A DNA stretch of 64,000 nucleotides. Source: Acinetobacter pullicarnis. GTDB taxonomy: Bacteria; Pseudomonadota; Gammaproteobacteria; Pseudomonadales; Moraxellaceae. Shown piece after piece: positions 34,148 to 43,114 of this stretch. Where the stretch lies: positions 70,948-134,947 of the forward strand of contig NZ_VCMZ01000003.1 in assembly GCF_006352475.1 (NCBI RefSeq), in the 5' to 3' direction. The first letter of the stretch is position 1, and each line of letters opens with the position of its first letter. Both the position numbers and the translations under genes were made by a program. The notes under the pieces are model-generated. The model was not told where the DNA came from. It saw only the letters and a program-made list of their open reading frames with translations, and ran no database searches.

Positions 34148-35629
34148 TGTTATTCCCAAGTAGAAATGTCCTACCTAATAACCAAATAGAAATGTCCTAT
34201 ATGGACATTTCCAAGTCAAGCACAGGATTCAGATTTCGTTGTTGAATTGCTGTTTTCTGTGCACGTCTGCTTGGCATCTTTTGAGAACGATTGCGTTTGT
34301 TTTGTTGTTCCAGTTCTTCATGCTGTTGTTGGATATGATTCAGAACAGCACCCAACCGTTTATTCTCAACAATCTCTCGCTGGTTGAGCTGACTTAATTT
34401 ATCGAAGATGCTGTAATTGATCTTCCGGCCTTCATGCATGATGGCTACAGTACCATCCGGGTATTCTAGAAACTCAAGATATTTACCAATCAGCCTCTGG
34501 TTTTCTTCTGTACTCTCCAGGAGATATACACATTTATCATAAGTAATGGTCAGGCTATTGGTGACTCTACGTGGCTCTCGCCAGGTAAAAATATCATCTA
34601 ATTGCTCAGCTGTTTCGGTGGCAGAGCGGTGTAAGTTCTTAGGATTAAAGGCCATCTTTGCAAACTTGAGATTGAACTGCTCAATAAAGCAGGGTAACCA
34701 CTTATTCGCATCTGCAATCGAACTGATACCTTCCAGGCGCATCTCCTTAATCAGACGGTCCTGAAGGGTTCTGTTGGCCCGTTCCACCCGTCCTTTGGCC
34801 TGAGGGGAGTTAGCGAAGATGATATCGATATTGAGGGTACTGAGTACGCGTCCAAACTGGGTAATCTTGCTGTCTTTCTTGCTGCTTTGATTCACCCTAA
34901 AGACTGAATGTTTGTCGCTGTAAAACGCTAAAGGCTTACCATGCTGTTCAACATACAAGCGTGTCGAAATCATATAGTCAAAGGCTGATTCTGATTCACA
35001 GAAGCGTAAATGCTGCAATTTGCCTGTGGCATCATCGATAAAGACTAGCAGACAGCATTTAGCGGCTCTTCCTTCAAACCAGTCATGGTGTGAGCCATCG
35101 ATTTGTACCAGTTCACCATAACAATCTCGGTTATATCGAGGCTGATATGGGCGTTTCAGGCGCTTGGAGCGAGGAATCCATAAATCGGCTGCAATCATCC
35201 AGCAACGCAGGGTTTCCACTGAAAGATCGAATCCATGAACGGTAGTGAGCTTTTCATGCGCTAAAGTGGGTCCGAAACCATGGAGTTGATCCGAAACAAT
35301 ATTGAGGCACTTGAGTCTGAGTTCTTCAGGAAGTTTGCAGTTGCTGGTTTGGCCACGACCAGCATGGGCTAATGCAGCTGGGCCTTGAGCTTTGTATTTC
35401 TGCAGTAAGCGTCTGATCTGACGTTCTGAAATATGAAGTAGCTGAGCAGCCTGGGATTGAGTTATGCGTTGATCGCAGATTTCCTGCAAGACCGACAATC
35501 GTTTAAGTTCTTTATCCGACATAGACACCAACATATCAAACCGTCCGCTTCAATAATCGCAAAAGTGCATATTCTAAAAGCGGACATTTTTACTTTGGAG
35601 AAACCGGACATTTCTATTTTGGGCTTACA
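34148..35629 (-). mobile_element. IS1202-group (ISNCY) element, complete
   Basis: The element is 1482 bp. Ends start TGTTATTCCCAAGTAGAAAT at 34148 and, from the other strand, TGTAAGCCCAAAATAGAAAT at 35629. CTCTC lies outside both (34143-34147, 35630-35634), a 5-bp duplication. The right end is 5 bp from the XerC arm of the pdif site at 35635, the known target preference of this IS group. Confidence 0.9.
34197..35534 (-). CDS. IS1202-group transposase
   Basis: The 445-aa protein has an N-terminal HTH (ITQSQAAQLLHISERQIRRL), a second winged region and a DDE core: ELVQIDGSHHDWFEGRAAKC (Asp), DIIFANSPQAKGRVERANRT (the Glu-bearing motif), with the second Asp in FYSDKHSVFRV. A basic C-terminal tail (NKRNRSQKMPSRRAQKTAIQ) follows. 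It looks intact. Confidence 0.92.
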   Translation of the reverse strand: MLVSMSDKELKRLSVLQEICDQRITQSQAAQLLHISERQIRRLLQKYKAQGPAALAHAGRGQTSNCKLPEELRLKCLNIVSDQLHGFGPTLAHEKLTTVHGFDLSVETLRCWMIAADLWIPRSKRLKRPYQPRYNRDCYGELVQIDGSHHDWFEGRAAKCCLLVFIDDATGKLQHLRFCESESAFDYMISTRLYVEQHGKPLAFYSDKHSVFRVNQSSKKDSKITQFGRVLSTLNIDIIFANSPQAKGRVERANRTLQDRLIKEMRLEGISSIADANKWLPCFIEQFNLKFAKMAFNPKNLHRSATETAEQLDDIFTWREPRRVTNSLTITYDKCVYLLESTEENQRLIGKYLEFLEYPDGTVAIMHEGRKINYSIFDKLSQLNQREIVENKRLGAVLNHIQQQHEELEQQNKRNRSQKMPSRRAQKTAIQQRNLNPVLDLEMSI

Positions 35630-35634
35630 CTCTC

Positions 35635-35662
35635 GTTTCGCATAACCACCATTATGTTAAAT
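35635..35662 (+). other. pdif site (XerC/XerD orientation)
   Basis: GTTTCGCATAA (35635-35645), spacer CCACCA, TTATGTTAAAT (35652-35662). It is the target of the adjacent IS1202-group insertion; the XerD side flank (GGAGGTTAGATTGGTGGAAA) resembles that of 32638. Confidence 0.9.
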
Positions 35663-35757
35663 GGAGGTTAGATTGGTGGAAAACTCCAGTTTTTGAAACT
35701 TCAAATAGAAGCTCTTTCGTTCAATTAGTAATTGTAATTTCTATATAAATTTATATT

Positions 35758-36084
35758 CTATTGAATAATTATTTCATAAATTCTCCTATCATATTTGGCT
35801 GCATATGTAGCTACTTCTTGATTAATCTTTTTATGACTTTTATCTACATATGAAAAGATTATTGAATCCTCATTATGCTGCTCATAGTTGATGGCGTATT
35901 TATATTCCGAATAAGGATAAAGAGTACCTAAGCTATAAGTTTTTTGAGCACTGATATAAGTTATTTTAAGATCTGTGATTGGGGCATTGGTCCAATTTTT
36001 AATAGAAATATATCCATTTTTTTCTAATGGTTGGCATCCTATAATTAAAACTAATGCAAGACAGTAAAATAGGCTATTCTTCAT
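35758..36084 (-). CDS. Small lipoprotein
   Basis: ATG 36084 gives 108 aa with a type II signal (MKNSLFYCLALVLIIGCQPL, lipobox L-I-I-G-C). The mature part contains NGYISIKNWTNAPITDLKIT and YAAKYDRRIYEII; no family is recognised. It overlaps the end of the next upstream lipoprotein gene by 11 bp, so the two form an operon. Confidence 0.65.
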   Translation of the reverse strand: MKNSLFYCLALVLIIGCQPLEKNGYISIKNWTNAPITDLKITYISAQKTYSLGTLYPYSEYKYAINYEQHNEDSIIFSYVDKSHKKINQEVATYAAKYDRRIYEIIIQ

Positions 36085-36505
36085 TTTGGTAGTTCTGTTC
36101 AATTGGTCTTATGAGTCGACTAATAACTATAACTTTTGAGGTATCACAGCTAGGATCTACTTCAGTTATCCAAGAATAATTATTTTTTTCTAGAGGATAG
36201 GATTCTCCGCCTCCATATGCTGCTTTATCACCTAAAAAATAAGTATCCGAATCTACTTTTAGGCTCTTAGTTTCCATATCCCAATCTAGAGTTTTTGTAG
36301 CAAAAATTGGCAGAACTTTAGATCCATCAGCATGTTCTAGGTATAGGCATTTACCTTCCCTAATAAGCTTAGCCTCACTATAACTTGCATTATCTGCTCC
36401 CCCCGTATATTGAATACGTGGAACAACTATATTTGATTCAATTTTTTCTGTAACTGGACTACAGGCTGCAAGTAAACTTAATAAAATAAATTCTAATTTT
36501 TTCAT
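36074..36505 (-). CDS. Putative lipoprotein, 143 aa
   Basis: MKKLEFILLSLLAACSPVTE is a type II signal peptide with the lipobox L-L-A-A-C. The mature part (IVVPRIQYTGGADNASYSEA; REGKCLYLEHADGSKVLPIF) looks beta-rich, without a known domain. It is the first gene of a two-gene lipoprotein unit that lies outside the pdif modules. Confidence 0.65.
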   Translation of the reverse strand: MKKLEFILLSLLAACSPVTEKIESNIVVPRIQYTGGADNASYSEAKLIREGKCLYLEHADGSKVLPIFATKTLDWDMETKSLKVDSDTYFLGDKAAYGGGESYPLEKNNYSWITEVDPSCDTSKVIVISRLIRPIEQNYQNEE

Positions 36506-36587
36506 ATTAAAGGAATTTTTTGATAAAATAATAATAGAGAAATTAAAGCAAATTATTCCAAAAGGCTCTGATTAAAAATTGTTAAAA

Positions 36588-36704
36588 TGAACCGTACCGG
36601 GTTTGTCGGAGACTTTTTATTTAAGTTAGGCCACCTGACCTAACTGGTTAATTTTATCATAGTACATTGCTTCAAACTCAAAAGGCGATACATAACCCAG
36701 TGCA
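36588..36704 (-). mobile_element. ISAba14-like IS3 remnant (right end)
   Basis: From TGAACCGTACCGGGTTTGTC the sequence follows, in inverse, the right end of the element at 951-2269 back to CCCAGTGCA, then stops. It includes the OrfB C-terminus region. Confidence 0.88.
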
Positions 36705-36769
36705 GTCTGTAGCTCAACTAAAAAAGTGAATAGCTTTTTGGCTGCTATTCACCTGATGATCAAGCCTGT

Positions 36770-38869
36770 TTAACTTGGCAGCACATATCCCTTTTCCTTG
36801 ATTAAACGTACTGCTGCATCACAAACTTCCGTATCATAAATTGTTCCACGCCCTTTTAAAACTTCACAAAGTGCAACATCTATGCCCAAAGCAGCACGAT
36901 ATGGGCGATGCGTAGCCATTGACTCAATCACATCGGCTACCGCTAAAATACGTGCCTCTGGATGAATCTCCTCCCCTTTCAAACCATTAGGATAGCCCGT
37001 TCCATCCATGCGTTCATGATGCTGACCAATGATTTCTGCAATTGGAATATTGAAAGGAACATTCTTGAGAATCTCATAACCCGCCTGTGCATGGCCTTTC
37101 ATCATTTCCATTTCCAGATGCGTTAGACGAGTAGGTTTAGTCAGAATTTCAGAAGGAATGGAAATCTTGCCGATGTCATGTACCAGTCCAATTTCTTCCA
37201 TCTGCAGGCAGCGTTTTTCATCCCAGCCCATTTCTTTGGCAATGGCACTAGCAATCAGCCCTACACGACGCTCATGCCCCGCAGTATAAGGATCGCGTAA
37301 TTCCACCATAATAGATACTGCCTGCAAGGTGCCATACATGGTGGCTTCCAGCTGCTCTAGCTGTCGGGTAATCTGATCCTGTGCCTGCTTTTGTTCGGTA
37401 ATATCTAGTGCCATGACAATCGTGGCAGGCATGCCATCGTCCCAAGTGATGCAACGTGCATGTAGGGCAAATTCCCGGATCTGACCGTTTTGATGGCGGA
37501 ACGCAACGATAGGCGGCATGCCCAAATATTCCGTAGCTTGATCCTGCTCCTGGTGAATCAGTGCCAGGATGTCTATCGTTGCATCGGCAAACTCCAGAAT
37601 ATCATGTCCAATGAGCGCTGCAGCAGACCAGCCAAGCATGTTGGCATAACTTGGATTGACGTAGATATACCGATTGTCGCGCAGCACATACACTCCGACC
37701 ACGGTATGTTCTACCATGATTCGGAAGCGCTGCTCACTGTCTTGTAATGCCTGTTCCGTTTCCCGGATTGCGGTCAGATCATTCCAGACCAGAATCACAT
37801 CATTGCCGACAATCGACATGGTACGCTGGGCAATGCGCTGACTACCATCTTTTGCTAACAGCGTAATTTCAGGAAATTGCACCGGGTTGCCTTTTTTTGC
37901 TAGTTGCAATGCCTCTTCCCAGTTCTGTTGCATCAACTGTCTTTGCTCTGCACTCGGCGCCACTTTTTTCAGCCAGGCATCCTGATTTTGAAAATCTTCC
38001 AGGCGATATCCCAGCCATTTTTCATAGGCTAAATTGACTGCAAGAATGCGTTAATCCTGTATGGAAATAATATGCATCGGCACAGGAGACTGCAAAAACA
38101 CCTGCTGGAAACGTTGTTCCATTTGCTGGGAATAAGATTCGGCAGTTTTGCGCTGTTGTTCGGCGGAAAAACGCTCCAGTGCAGATGAAATATCTCTGGA
38201 GAGATTTTGTAGCAGCTGAATTTGCTCCTGATCAAATTCTACCCGACCTGTGGTGTACAGCCCGATCAGCCCCCAGAAATGGCCGTTAAACAGCAACGGA
38301 GTCAATGCCGCCTGGTGCACCTGTTCCTGTTTTAAATAGTGTCTCCACGCCCGGTATTCTGGAGAAATATGCGCATCAGGAGCATTGACCAAGGCATAGC
38401 TATAGACATCCACATCTGGGCCAGTATTTTTCACATGATTCAACGGAGGATTCTGCTCCTGCTGCAAGACAGTCTGCAACGTCGGTAAAATATTGGCACT
38501 GACATTATGATGGAACTGGATCACTAGTGGACTGTCAGCCTGATCATCAGCCTTAAGTGCGATCACAATTTTGGCAAAACCACCCAAGTTCAGCAACACC
38601 TGCTGCAACTCAGTCAGCAATGCCTGCTGGTTCTGGCTATGGGCAATGACCCGATTGGTTTCACTAAGCAACTGATAGAGATAGGTTAAACGTGCCACCC
38701 GACCCTGGGACTGTAACCGAGTATATACTTGGGTGATCTGAATGGTGATATGATCGATTAAACTCTGTTCTTCATCCAGAAAATTAGCGGCATCTGCTGC
38801 CGGTGTCAATGGATCATACCAGACAGTCAAGCTGCCAAATTGCTGGCTGTCATCGGCAAAAGCTGACGA
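36770..38869 (-). pseudogene. GAF-PAS-HD-GYP phosphodiesterase, broken
   Basis: Two frames (36770-38050 and 38051-38869) form one gene with an in-frame TAA where the expected reading is SIQD-stop-RILAVNLAYEKWLGY. The order is a GAF-like domain, PAS, PAS (DSEQRFRIMVEHTVVGVYVL), then HD-GYP: GHERRVGLIASAIA, LVHDIGKISIPSEIL, IIGQHHERMDGTGYPNGLKG. HD-GYP enzymes hydrolyse cyclic di-GMP. The 5' end is cut at 38870 by IS5-type ends. The downstream frame could still yield a PAS-HD-GYP protein from an internal start. Confidence 0.82.
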
Positions 38870-38980
38870 CTTTGTTGCATAAATATGTAAGCATCTGATT
38901 TAAATAAATTTAAATTTGGATCAAAAAATAATCAAAACCTTTAAAATCATATAGTTATGAAATCTTTGTGCAACAAAGCC
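38870..38980. mobile_element. 111-bp element bounded by IS5-type ends
   Basis: The left end CTTTGTTGCATAAATATG and the right end (inverse) GGCTTTGTTGCACAAAGATT resemble the termini of the IS5-family element at 11454. The interior is AT-rich without coding capacity. It may be a MITE or a fused pair of ends left by deletion. Confidence 0.6.
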
Positions 38981-39044
38981 ATATAAAACTATTAAAAAAA
39001 ATTATAGATAAGATTATTTCCATATTTAATAAATATTTCTTTAA

Positions 39045-39120
39045 GTCGGACTATATTGCAAGTGCCTTGAGTAATTCTGCTATAGCAGATATTTCTGATA
39101 CTTGCCATTTCAAGCCAATT
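39045..39120 (-). mobile_element. IS66 remnant (tnpA 3' end)
   Basis: In inverse the stretch GCAAGTGCCTTGAGTAATTC, then TGC..ATTTCTGAT..TGCCATTT matches, with changes, the 3' end of tnpA at 46160-46232. About 75 bp remain. Confidence 0.6.
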
Positions 39121-39253
39121 TCTGCTTTTGAGTGGGGTAAAGTAATTTGAACCGTTAACATGTCAGTAGGAGTCTCAATTTTCACACTTCATGCAACAGA
39201 GTCGTTTTTATCCTAAGGTCCTTACCACTTGTATTCTTTACGAACATATATCT

Positions 39254-39280
39254 AAAAAGTGTAGCAAGTTGCTACACTTT
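39254..39280. repeat. 27-bp palindrome after rep
   Basis: Arms AAAAGTGTAGCAA / TTGCTACACTTTC around one G, one base off perfect. It is the same palindrome as at 43002-43028 and 44588-44614. It lies 4 bp after the rep stop. Confidence 0.85.
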
Positions 39281-39283
39281 CCG

Positions 39284-40456
39284 CTAGATCAACTCTTTAC
39301 CAAAAATATCATTCAGTCTTTCACGAATACTATAGACGAATTCCGGATTATTTTTAAGTTTATGCTTCATATTTCGTTTAAAGTCATTCAATCCCATACC
39401 AATTTCAGCAAAATCCATTTGGAATAAAGTGTCATTAATGACAATATTTGCTTGAGAGTCAGTGAGGCATCCTACTTTTTTAAACCACTTCTTGAACTGC
39501 TGATAATTTTCATCATTATTAAAAATATACCAAGAACGTACATTCATATCGAATTTAGCCCCTAATTCTTTTACGTATGCATTGTCTTCAAATGGAACAT
39601 CAAGATAGATTTTTTCAATCACTGCAAATTCATCCAGTGCCTTATCAGCAATCCGATGATGCAGTTTAAAATTCACACCTACAATTGGACGGCCTTTCTT
39701 AACGGTTTCATACTCTAACTGTAGATCTGTATTTTCGTTAATTTCTGCCACTATTTTGTCTAATACATAGCGTCTAAAATCTACCCAGCGATCATATTTG
39801 GTTTCATTAATATCAATCAGTGCTTTCAAGTTTTCTAAAAGTAATGGCACTTCATAACTCTTTTGATTGGCGTACTTAAATTCGTTTTTAATGAAATAAG
39901 TATAAAGACTCATACTGGCAACAGAATCTAGGGCAAAAAGATGTTTTAGCTGATAGGTAGTAAAATTACCCCCAGCCAGTTGAGTGAAATACGGCAACAC
40001 CTCACTGGTAAAACGAATCTGAATCGCATTTTTAGAATCATCTTCCCATCTTAACTCACGGATAATGGGAACGACAGAATGTACTTTTTTAGTTTTTCTC
40101 TTACCATCATCAGCAGGCTCCTCAATAATAAAATGAGCCACCCGGGATGAAAGTTCTTTATAGATGCGGTCTATTGCAACATTAATTGAATTACGTTTAT
40201 TCAATCCTAGTAAATCTGCCAGATCATCCTTATACAAATAAATATAGGTTTGTTCGGTGATTTCACCATTTACCCTATTTTTCTCACTATAATTCGCAAC
40301 TGCCATTGCATATAGAAGCGCTTTGTATTCATTGGCTGATAACTCGATTGGGCGAATTAAACGGTTACTGGTACTGACAACACCATTATGGCGAATGTTG
40401 CCTATACAGTAAGGAATATAATTCGATTCTTCTTGCAATGGTTCAGATTCTGTCAT
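39284..40456 (-). CDS. rep: Rep_3-family replication initiator
   Basis: The 390-aa protein has the two winged-helix domains of Rep_3 initiators (SANEYKALLYAMAVANYSEK; DDLADLLGLNKRNSINVAID; FALDSVASMSLYTYFIKNEF; WVDFRRYVLDKIVAEINENT). Beyond residue about 275 a DUF5710-like module follows (IYLDVPFEDNAYVKELGAKF; DMNVRSWYIFNNDENYQQF). It should bind the iterons at 40941-41089. An inverted iteron copy lies next to its promoter, suggesting autorepression. Confidence 0.92.
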   Translation of the reverse strand: MTESEPLQEESNYIPYCIGNIRHNGVVSTSNRLIRPIELSANEYKALLYAMAVANYSEKNRVNGEITEQTYIYLYKDDLADLLGLNKRNSINVAIDRIYKELSSRVAHFIIEEPADDGKRKTKKVHSVVPIIRELRWEDDSKNAIQIRFTSEVLPYFTQLAGGNFTTYQLKHLFALDSVASMSLYTYFIKNEFKYANQKSYEVPLLLENLKALIDINETKYDRWVDFRRYVLDKIVAEINENTDLQLEYETVKKGRPIVGVNFKLHHRIADKALDEFAVIEKIYLDVPFEDNAYVKELGAKFDMNVRSWYIFNNDENYQQFKKWFKKVGCLTDSQANIVINDTLFQMDFAEIGMGLNDFKRNMKHKLKNNPEFVYSIRERLNDIFGKELI

Positions 40457-40529
40457 AACCGTGATATTTATAATTTGACTTAGTTTTTATATACAAAAGT
40501 GGAAAAACTTTCAAGGTTTTCACCACAAG

Positions 40530-40551
40530 ATTCTAAAAGTGGAAGGTTTGT
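40530..40551 (-). promoter_or_regulatory. Inverted iteron copy near the rep promoter
   Basis: On the minus strand TGACAAACCTTCCACTTTTA recurs, about 75-95 bp upstream of the rep start. Rep dimers commonly bind such a copy to repress their gene. Half copies (GTGGAAAAACTTTC) lie nearby. Confidence 0.65.
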
Positions 40552-40623
40552 CATCAAAAAAAAGCGGTTTAGCCGATTTTTCTCCTTTAAAGTGGAATTA
40601 AATATAATATTTCCACCCTATAG

Positions 40624-40853
40624 TGACAGACCTTCCACCTTTAGCTCCTAAATTACAGTTCAGAATACCTATTTTTACTTGTTTTCATCCACATTCAGGT
40701 AGGGTAAGTCAGATAGAAACCCTGATGTGACAAGGCTTCCACCTTTCAGTTAGATTTGAAAGGTATAACTGTACATATAATCATCAGGAAATATCCAATA
40801 AAAACAGATTATCCACAGGTTAAAAATATACAGTGACAACCTTTCCACCTTTA
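40624..40853 (+). repeat. Three dispersed iteron copies
   Basis: TGACAGACCTTCCACCTTTA at 40624, TGACAAGGCTTCCACCTTTC at 40728 and TGACAACCTTTCCACCTTTA at 40834, about 105 bp apart. They match the tandem iterons with 0-3 changes. Confidence 0.85.
40809..40817 (+). promoter_or_regulatory. DnaA box
   Basis: TTATCCACA, a perfect DnaA box, lies between dispersed iterons in the origin region. Confidence 0.85.
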
Positions 40854-40940
40854 AAGCTTATTTACGGGACTTTATTAACAGCCTAAATTATTGTTTTTTT
40901 AACTATTTTTTTATAAAAATAGCAGTTTAAAAAGTAGCAG

Positions 40941-41089
40941 TGACAAACCTTCCACCCTAGTGACAGACCTTCCACTTTACAGTGACAGACCTTCCACTTT
41001 AGGATGACAAACCTTCCACCTTAGAGTGACAGACCTTCCACCTTACGGTGACAAACCTTCCACTTTACGGTGACAGACCTTCCACTTTT
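40941..41089 (+). repeat. oriV: Origin iteron array (7 x 22 bp)
   Basis: TGACA(A/G)ACCTTCCAC starts at 40941, 40961, 40983, 41005, 41027, 41049 and 41071. The period is 22 bp (the first step is 20). With the DnaA box and the AT-rich stretch 41090-41280 this is the likely origin of replication. Confidence 0.95.
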
Positions 41090-41312
41090 AAAAACATAAG
41101 TATTTGTTTTATATAATAAAAATATGCTCTTAATTATTAATTAGCTAAATAACTAATTATTCTAATTATTAATTAAGCTAGCCTATTTAAAGATTTATTT
41201 TTTAAGCTGTTTTACATCTGAACAAATAGGTTTATAAATTTAAAAACTATAGTAAGATAAGTGAAAGTTATTTATATTACTAGACATTCAAATACGGAAT
41301 CATCTGACACGC
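41090..41312. other. AT-rich stretch, probable duplex-unwinding region
   Basis: No gene is seen. It is almost only A and T (ATTATTAATTAGCTAAATAA and similar), directly after the iterons and before parA. It probably serves as the melting region and holds the parA promoter. Confidence 0.6.
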
Positions 41313-42086
41313 ATGTCTGCAAAAATTATTACTGTTGCTAACCACAAAGGCGGATGTGGCAAAACAACGACTGTTGTGCACCTCGCCTCAGAACTTGCCA
41401 ATCTGGGCAACAAAGTTTTAGTCATTGATTTAGATCCTCAAGCAAACGCAAGTTTACATATTGGGATCCAACATCCAAGCGAAATTGTTGTGACTACAGC
41501 AGAATTACTGGTGGGCGATATTTCGTTGTTGGCAGATGCATTACAAGAAGAAACGAACTTTGAAAAAGTATCATTAATTTATGGTTCCTTGAATTTAGGA
41601 AAAACAGAAGACCAACTAAAAGAAGAAGCTCCCCGTCCTTCTGAAGAGTTAAATATCAAGTTAGAACTGTTAAAAGATCTTTATGATTTTATATTGATCG
41701 ACTGTCCACCTAGTCTTAAATTATTAACCAGCAATGCCTTGGCATCTTCAACACATGTCATTATCCCTATCGAATCCGGATCACAATATGGATTGTATGG
41801 GGTAACAGATCTTTTAAATCATCTTGAAAAGATCAAACGTATTAATCCAGATTTAGAGCTTTTAGGCGCTTTACTAATTAAGCATGATGAACGTCAGAAT
41901 GTCTGTAAGCTGATTCGGAATGAAGCCTTGAAACAGGTAGGAAAACTTTTAGAGACCACCATTCCTCAAAGTACTAAAGTTAATCAAGCAGCGATTCTTC
42001 AACAATCACTTTTGAAAGTAGAAAAAAATTCAAAAGTACGTAAGGCTTTTGAAAGCCTTGCCAATGAAATTGTAGCTAAAGTTTAA
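41313..42086 (+). CDS. parA: ParA-family partition ATPase
   Basis: The 257-aa protein starts MSAKIITVANHKGGCGKTTT with a deviant Walker A (KGGCGKTT), VLVIDLDPQANASLHIG and the Walker B FILIDCPPSLKLL. It is a class Ib-like short ParA without an N-terminal HTH. It forms ATP-dependent gradients on the nucleoid that position plasmid copies. parB follows after 13 bp. Confidence 0.93.
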   Translation: MSAKIITVANHKGGCGKTTTVVHLASELANLGNKVLVIDLDPQANASLHIGIQHPSEIVVTTAELLVGDISLLADALQEETNFEKVSLIYGSLNLGKTEDQLKEEAPRPSEELNIKLELLKDLYDFILIDCPPSLKLLTSNALASSTHVIIPIESGSQYGLYGVTDLLNHLEKIKRINPDLELLGALLIKHDERQNVCKLIRNEALKQVGKLLETTIPQSTKVNQAAILQQSLLKVEKNSKVRKAFESLANEIVAKV

Positions 42087-42099
42087 ACCTGAGAGTATT

Positions 42100-43011
42100 A
42101 TGGCAAGCACCAAAGAGCTTTTAGCTCAGAAACTGAAACAGAATACAGAAAAACATCAGCAAGCACAGAAAGACAATATTAGAGAACTGAAAGAGTTTAG
42201 ACGTAATGTTCCTATTGAGGATATCAGCCGCAGTCCAAACCAGCCGCGTAAATTATTTGAAGAGTCACAATTAAAAGAACTGGCGGATTCCATTGACGAA
42301 GTCGGTCTTTTGCAGCCCATTACAGTACGTAAACTTGATAATCTGAAATATGAACTCATTGCAGGCGAGCGGCGCTTACGGGCGCACCAGTTACTCGGCA
42401 AGTCTGTGATTGAAGCCATTATCATTGATGCGAATAATGTAGAAGCATCTTTGTTAACCTTAGCAGAGAATTTAAAGCGTCAGGACCTGACAGATTATGA
42501 AATTTTTATTGGCCTGAACTCACTTGATGAGAAGTTAAAGAAAAACAAGCAACGTTTAGCCAATTCACTGGGTTTAAATCGCGAAGATATGTACAAGTAT
42601 TTAGCATACGAAAAACTGCCTCAAGTAATTTTAAATGACCTTGATCTGGAACCAGGCCTGCTAGGTCGTACTGCTGCAACTGCATTCAAAAAATTTCTAT
42701 CGGATCATCTGGAACAACTTTCTGAGGCCGAAACGGCTTTACTCGGGGCTTGGGAAAAAGTAAAAGACAAAAAACTTGAGCAAAGCAAAGTTACTGCCTA
42801 TGCTGAAAAATTATTGAGTCAGGATCCAGAAAAACTGACCACGACATCAGTGGTCAGAAAAATTGAATATGCGGGTAAGATTGCGGGGAATATTAAACTG
42901 AATCAAAAACAGCTTAAGGTTTCTCTGAATATCTCGGAAATTGACGAAGCCAGTCTATTACAACTAGAAGATTTTTTAAAACAGCTGATTCAAAAAAGCG
43001 AAAAAGTGTAG
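42100..43011 (+). CDS. parB: ParB-family centromere-binding protein
   Basis: The 303-aa protein has the N-terminal CTPase motif RSPNQPRKLFEESQLKELAD, then LLQPITVRKL and ELIAGERRLRAHQLLGK (box II GERRxRA), and a central HTH (LTDYEIFIGLNSLDEKLKKN; KQRLANSLGLNREDMYKYLA). The last two codons overlap the 27-bp palindrome. It should load on a nearby parS and activate ParA. Confidence 0.93.
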   Translation: MASTKELLAQKLKQNTEKHQQAQKDNIRELKEFRRNVPIEDISRSPNQPRKLFEESQLKELADSIDEVGLLQPITVRKLDNLKYELIAGERRLRAHQLLGKSVIEAIIIDANNVEASLLTLAENLKRQDLTDYEIFIGLNSLDEKLKKNKQRLANSLGLNREDMYKYLAYEKLPQVILNDLDLEPGLLGRTAATAFKKFLSDHLEQLSEAETALLGAWEKVKDKKLEQSKVTAYAEKLLSQDPEKLTTTSVVRKIEYAGKIAGNIKLNQKQLKVSLNISEIDEASLLQLEDFLKQLIQKSEKV

Positions 43012-43028
43012 CAAGTTGCTACACTTTT
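43002..43028. repeat. 27-bp palindrome at the end of parB
   Basis: AAAAGTGTAGCAA-G-TTGCTACACTTTT, perfect. It covers the parB stop codon. It is a candidate terminator or parS-like site, and served as target of the IS1182-family insertion. Confidence 0.85.
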
Positions 43029-43040
43029 CAGACTAATGAC

Positions 43041-43080
43041 AAACCCCGATTCAGCAATCACTGAATCGGGGTTTGTTTTT
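43041..43080. terminator. Terminator hairpin inside the IS1182 end
   Basis: AAACCCCGATTCA / TGAATCGGGGTTT, 13-bp perfect stem with a T-run. It can stop both parB-side and IS-side transcription. Confidence 0.85.
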
Positions 43081-43114
43081 TAAACTTCTATCATTCATTC
43101 ATAGTGATTTATTT

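Noticed and set aside
38968..39150. Plus-strand 60-codon frame
   Set aside because: It is antisense to an IS66 tnpA remnant and has no features of its own.
40941..41089. CRISPR array
   Set aside because: Repeats are 22 bp head to tail without unique spacers and have the iteron sequence of a Rep_3 origin.
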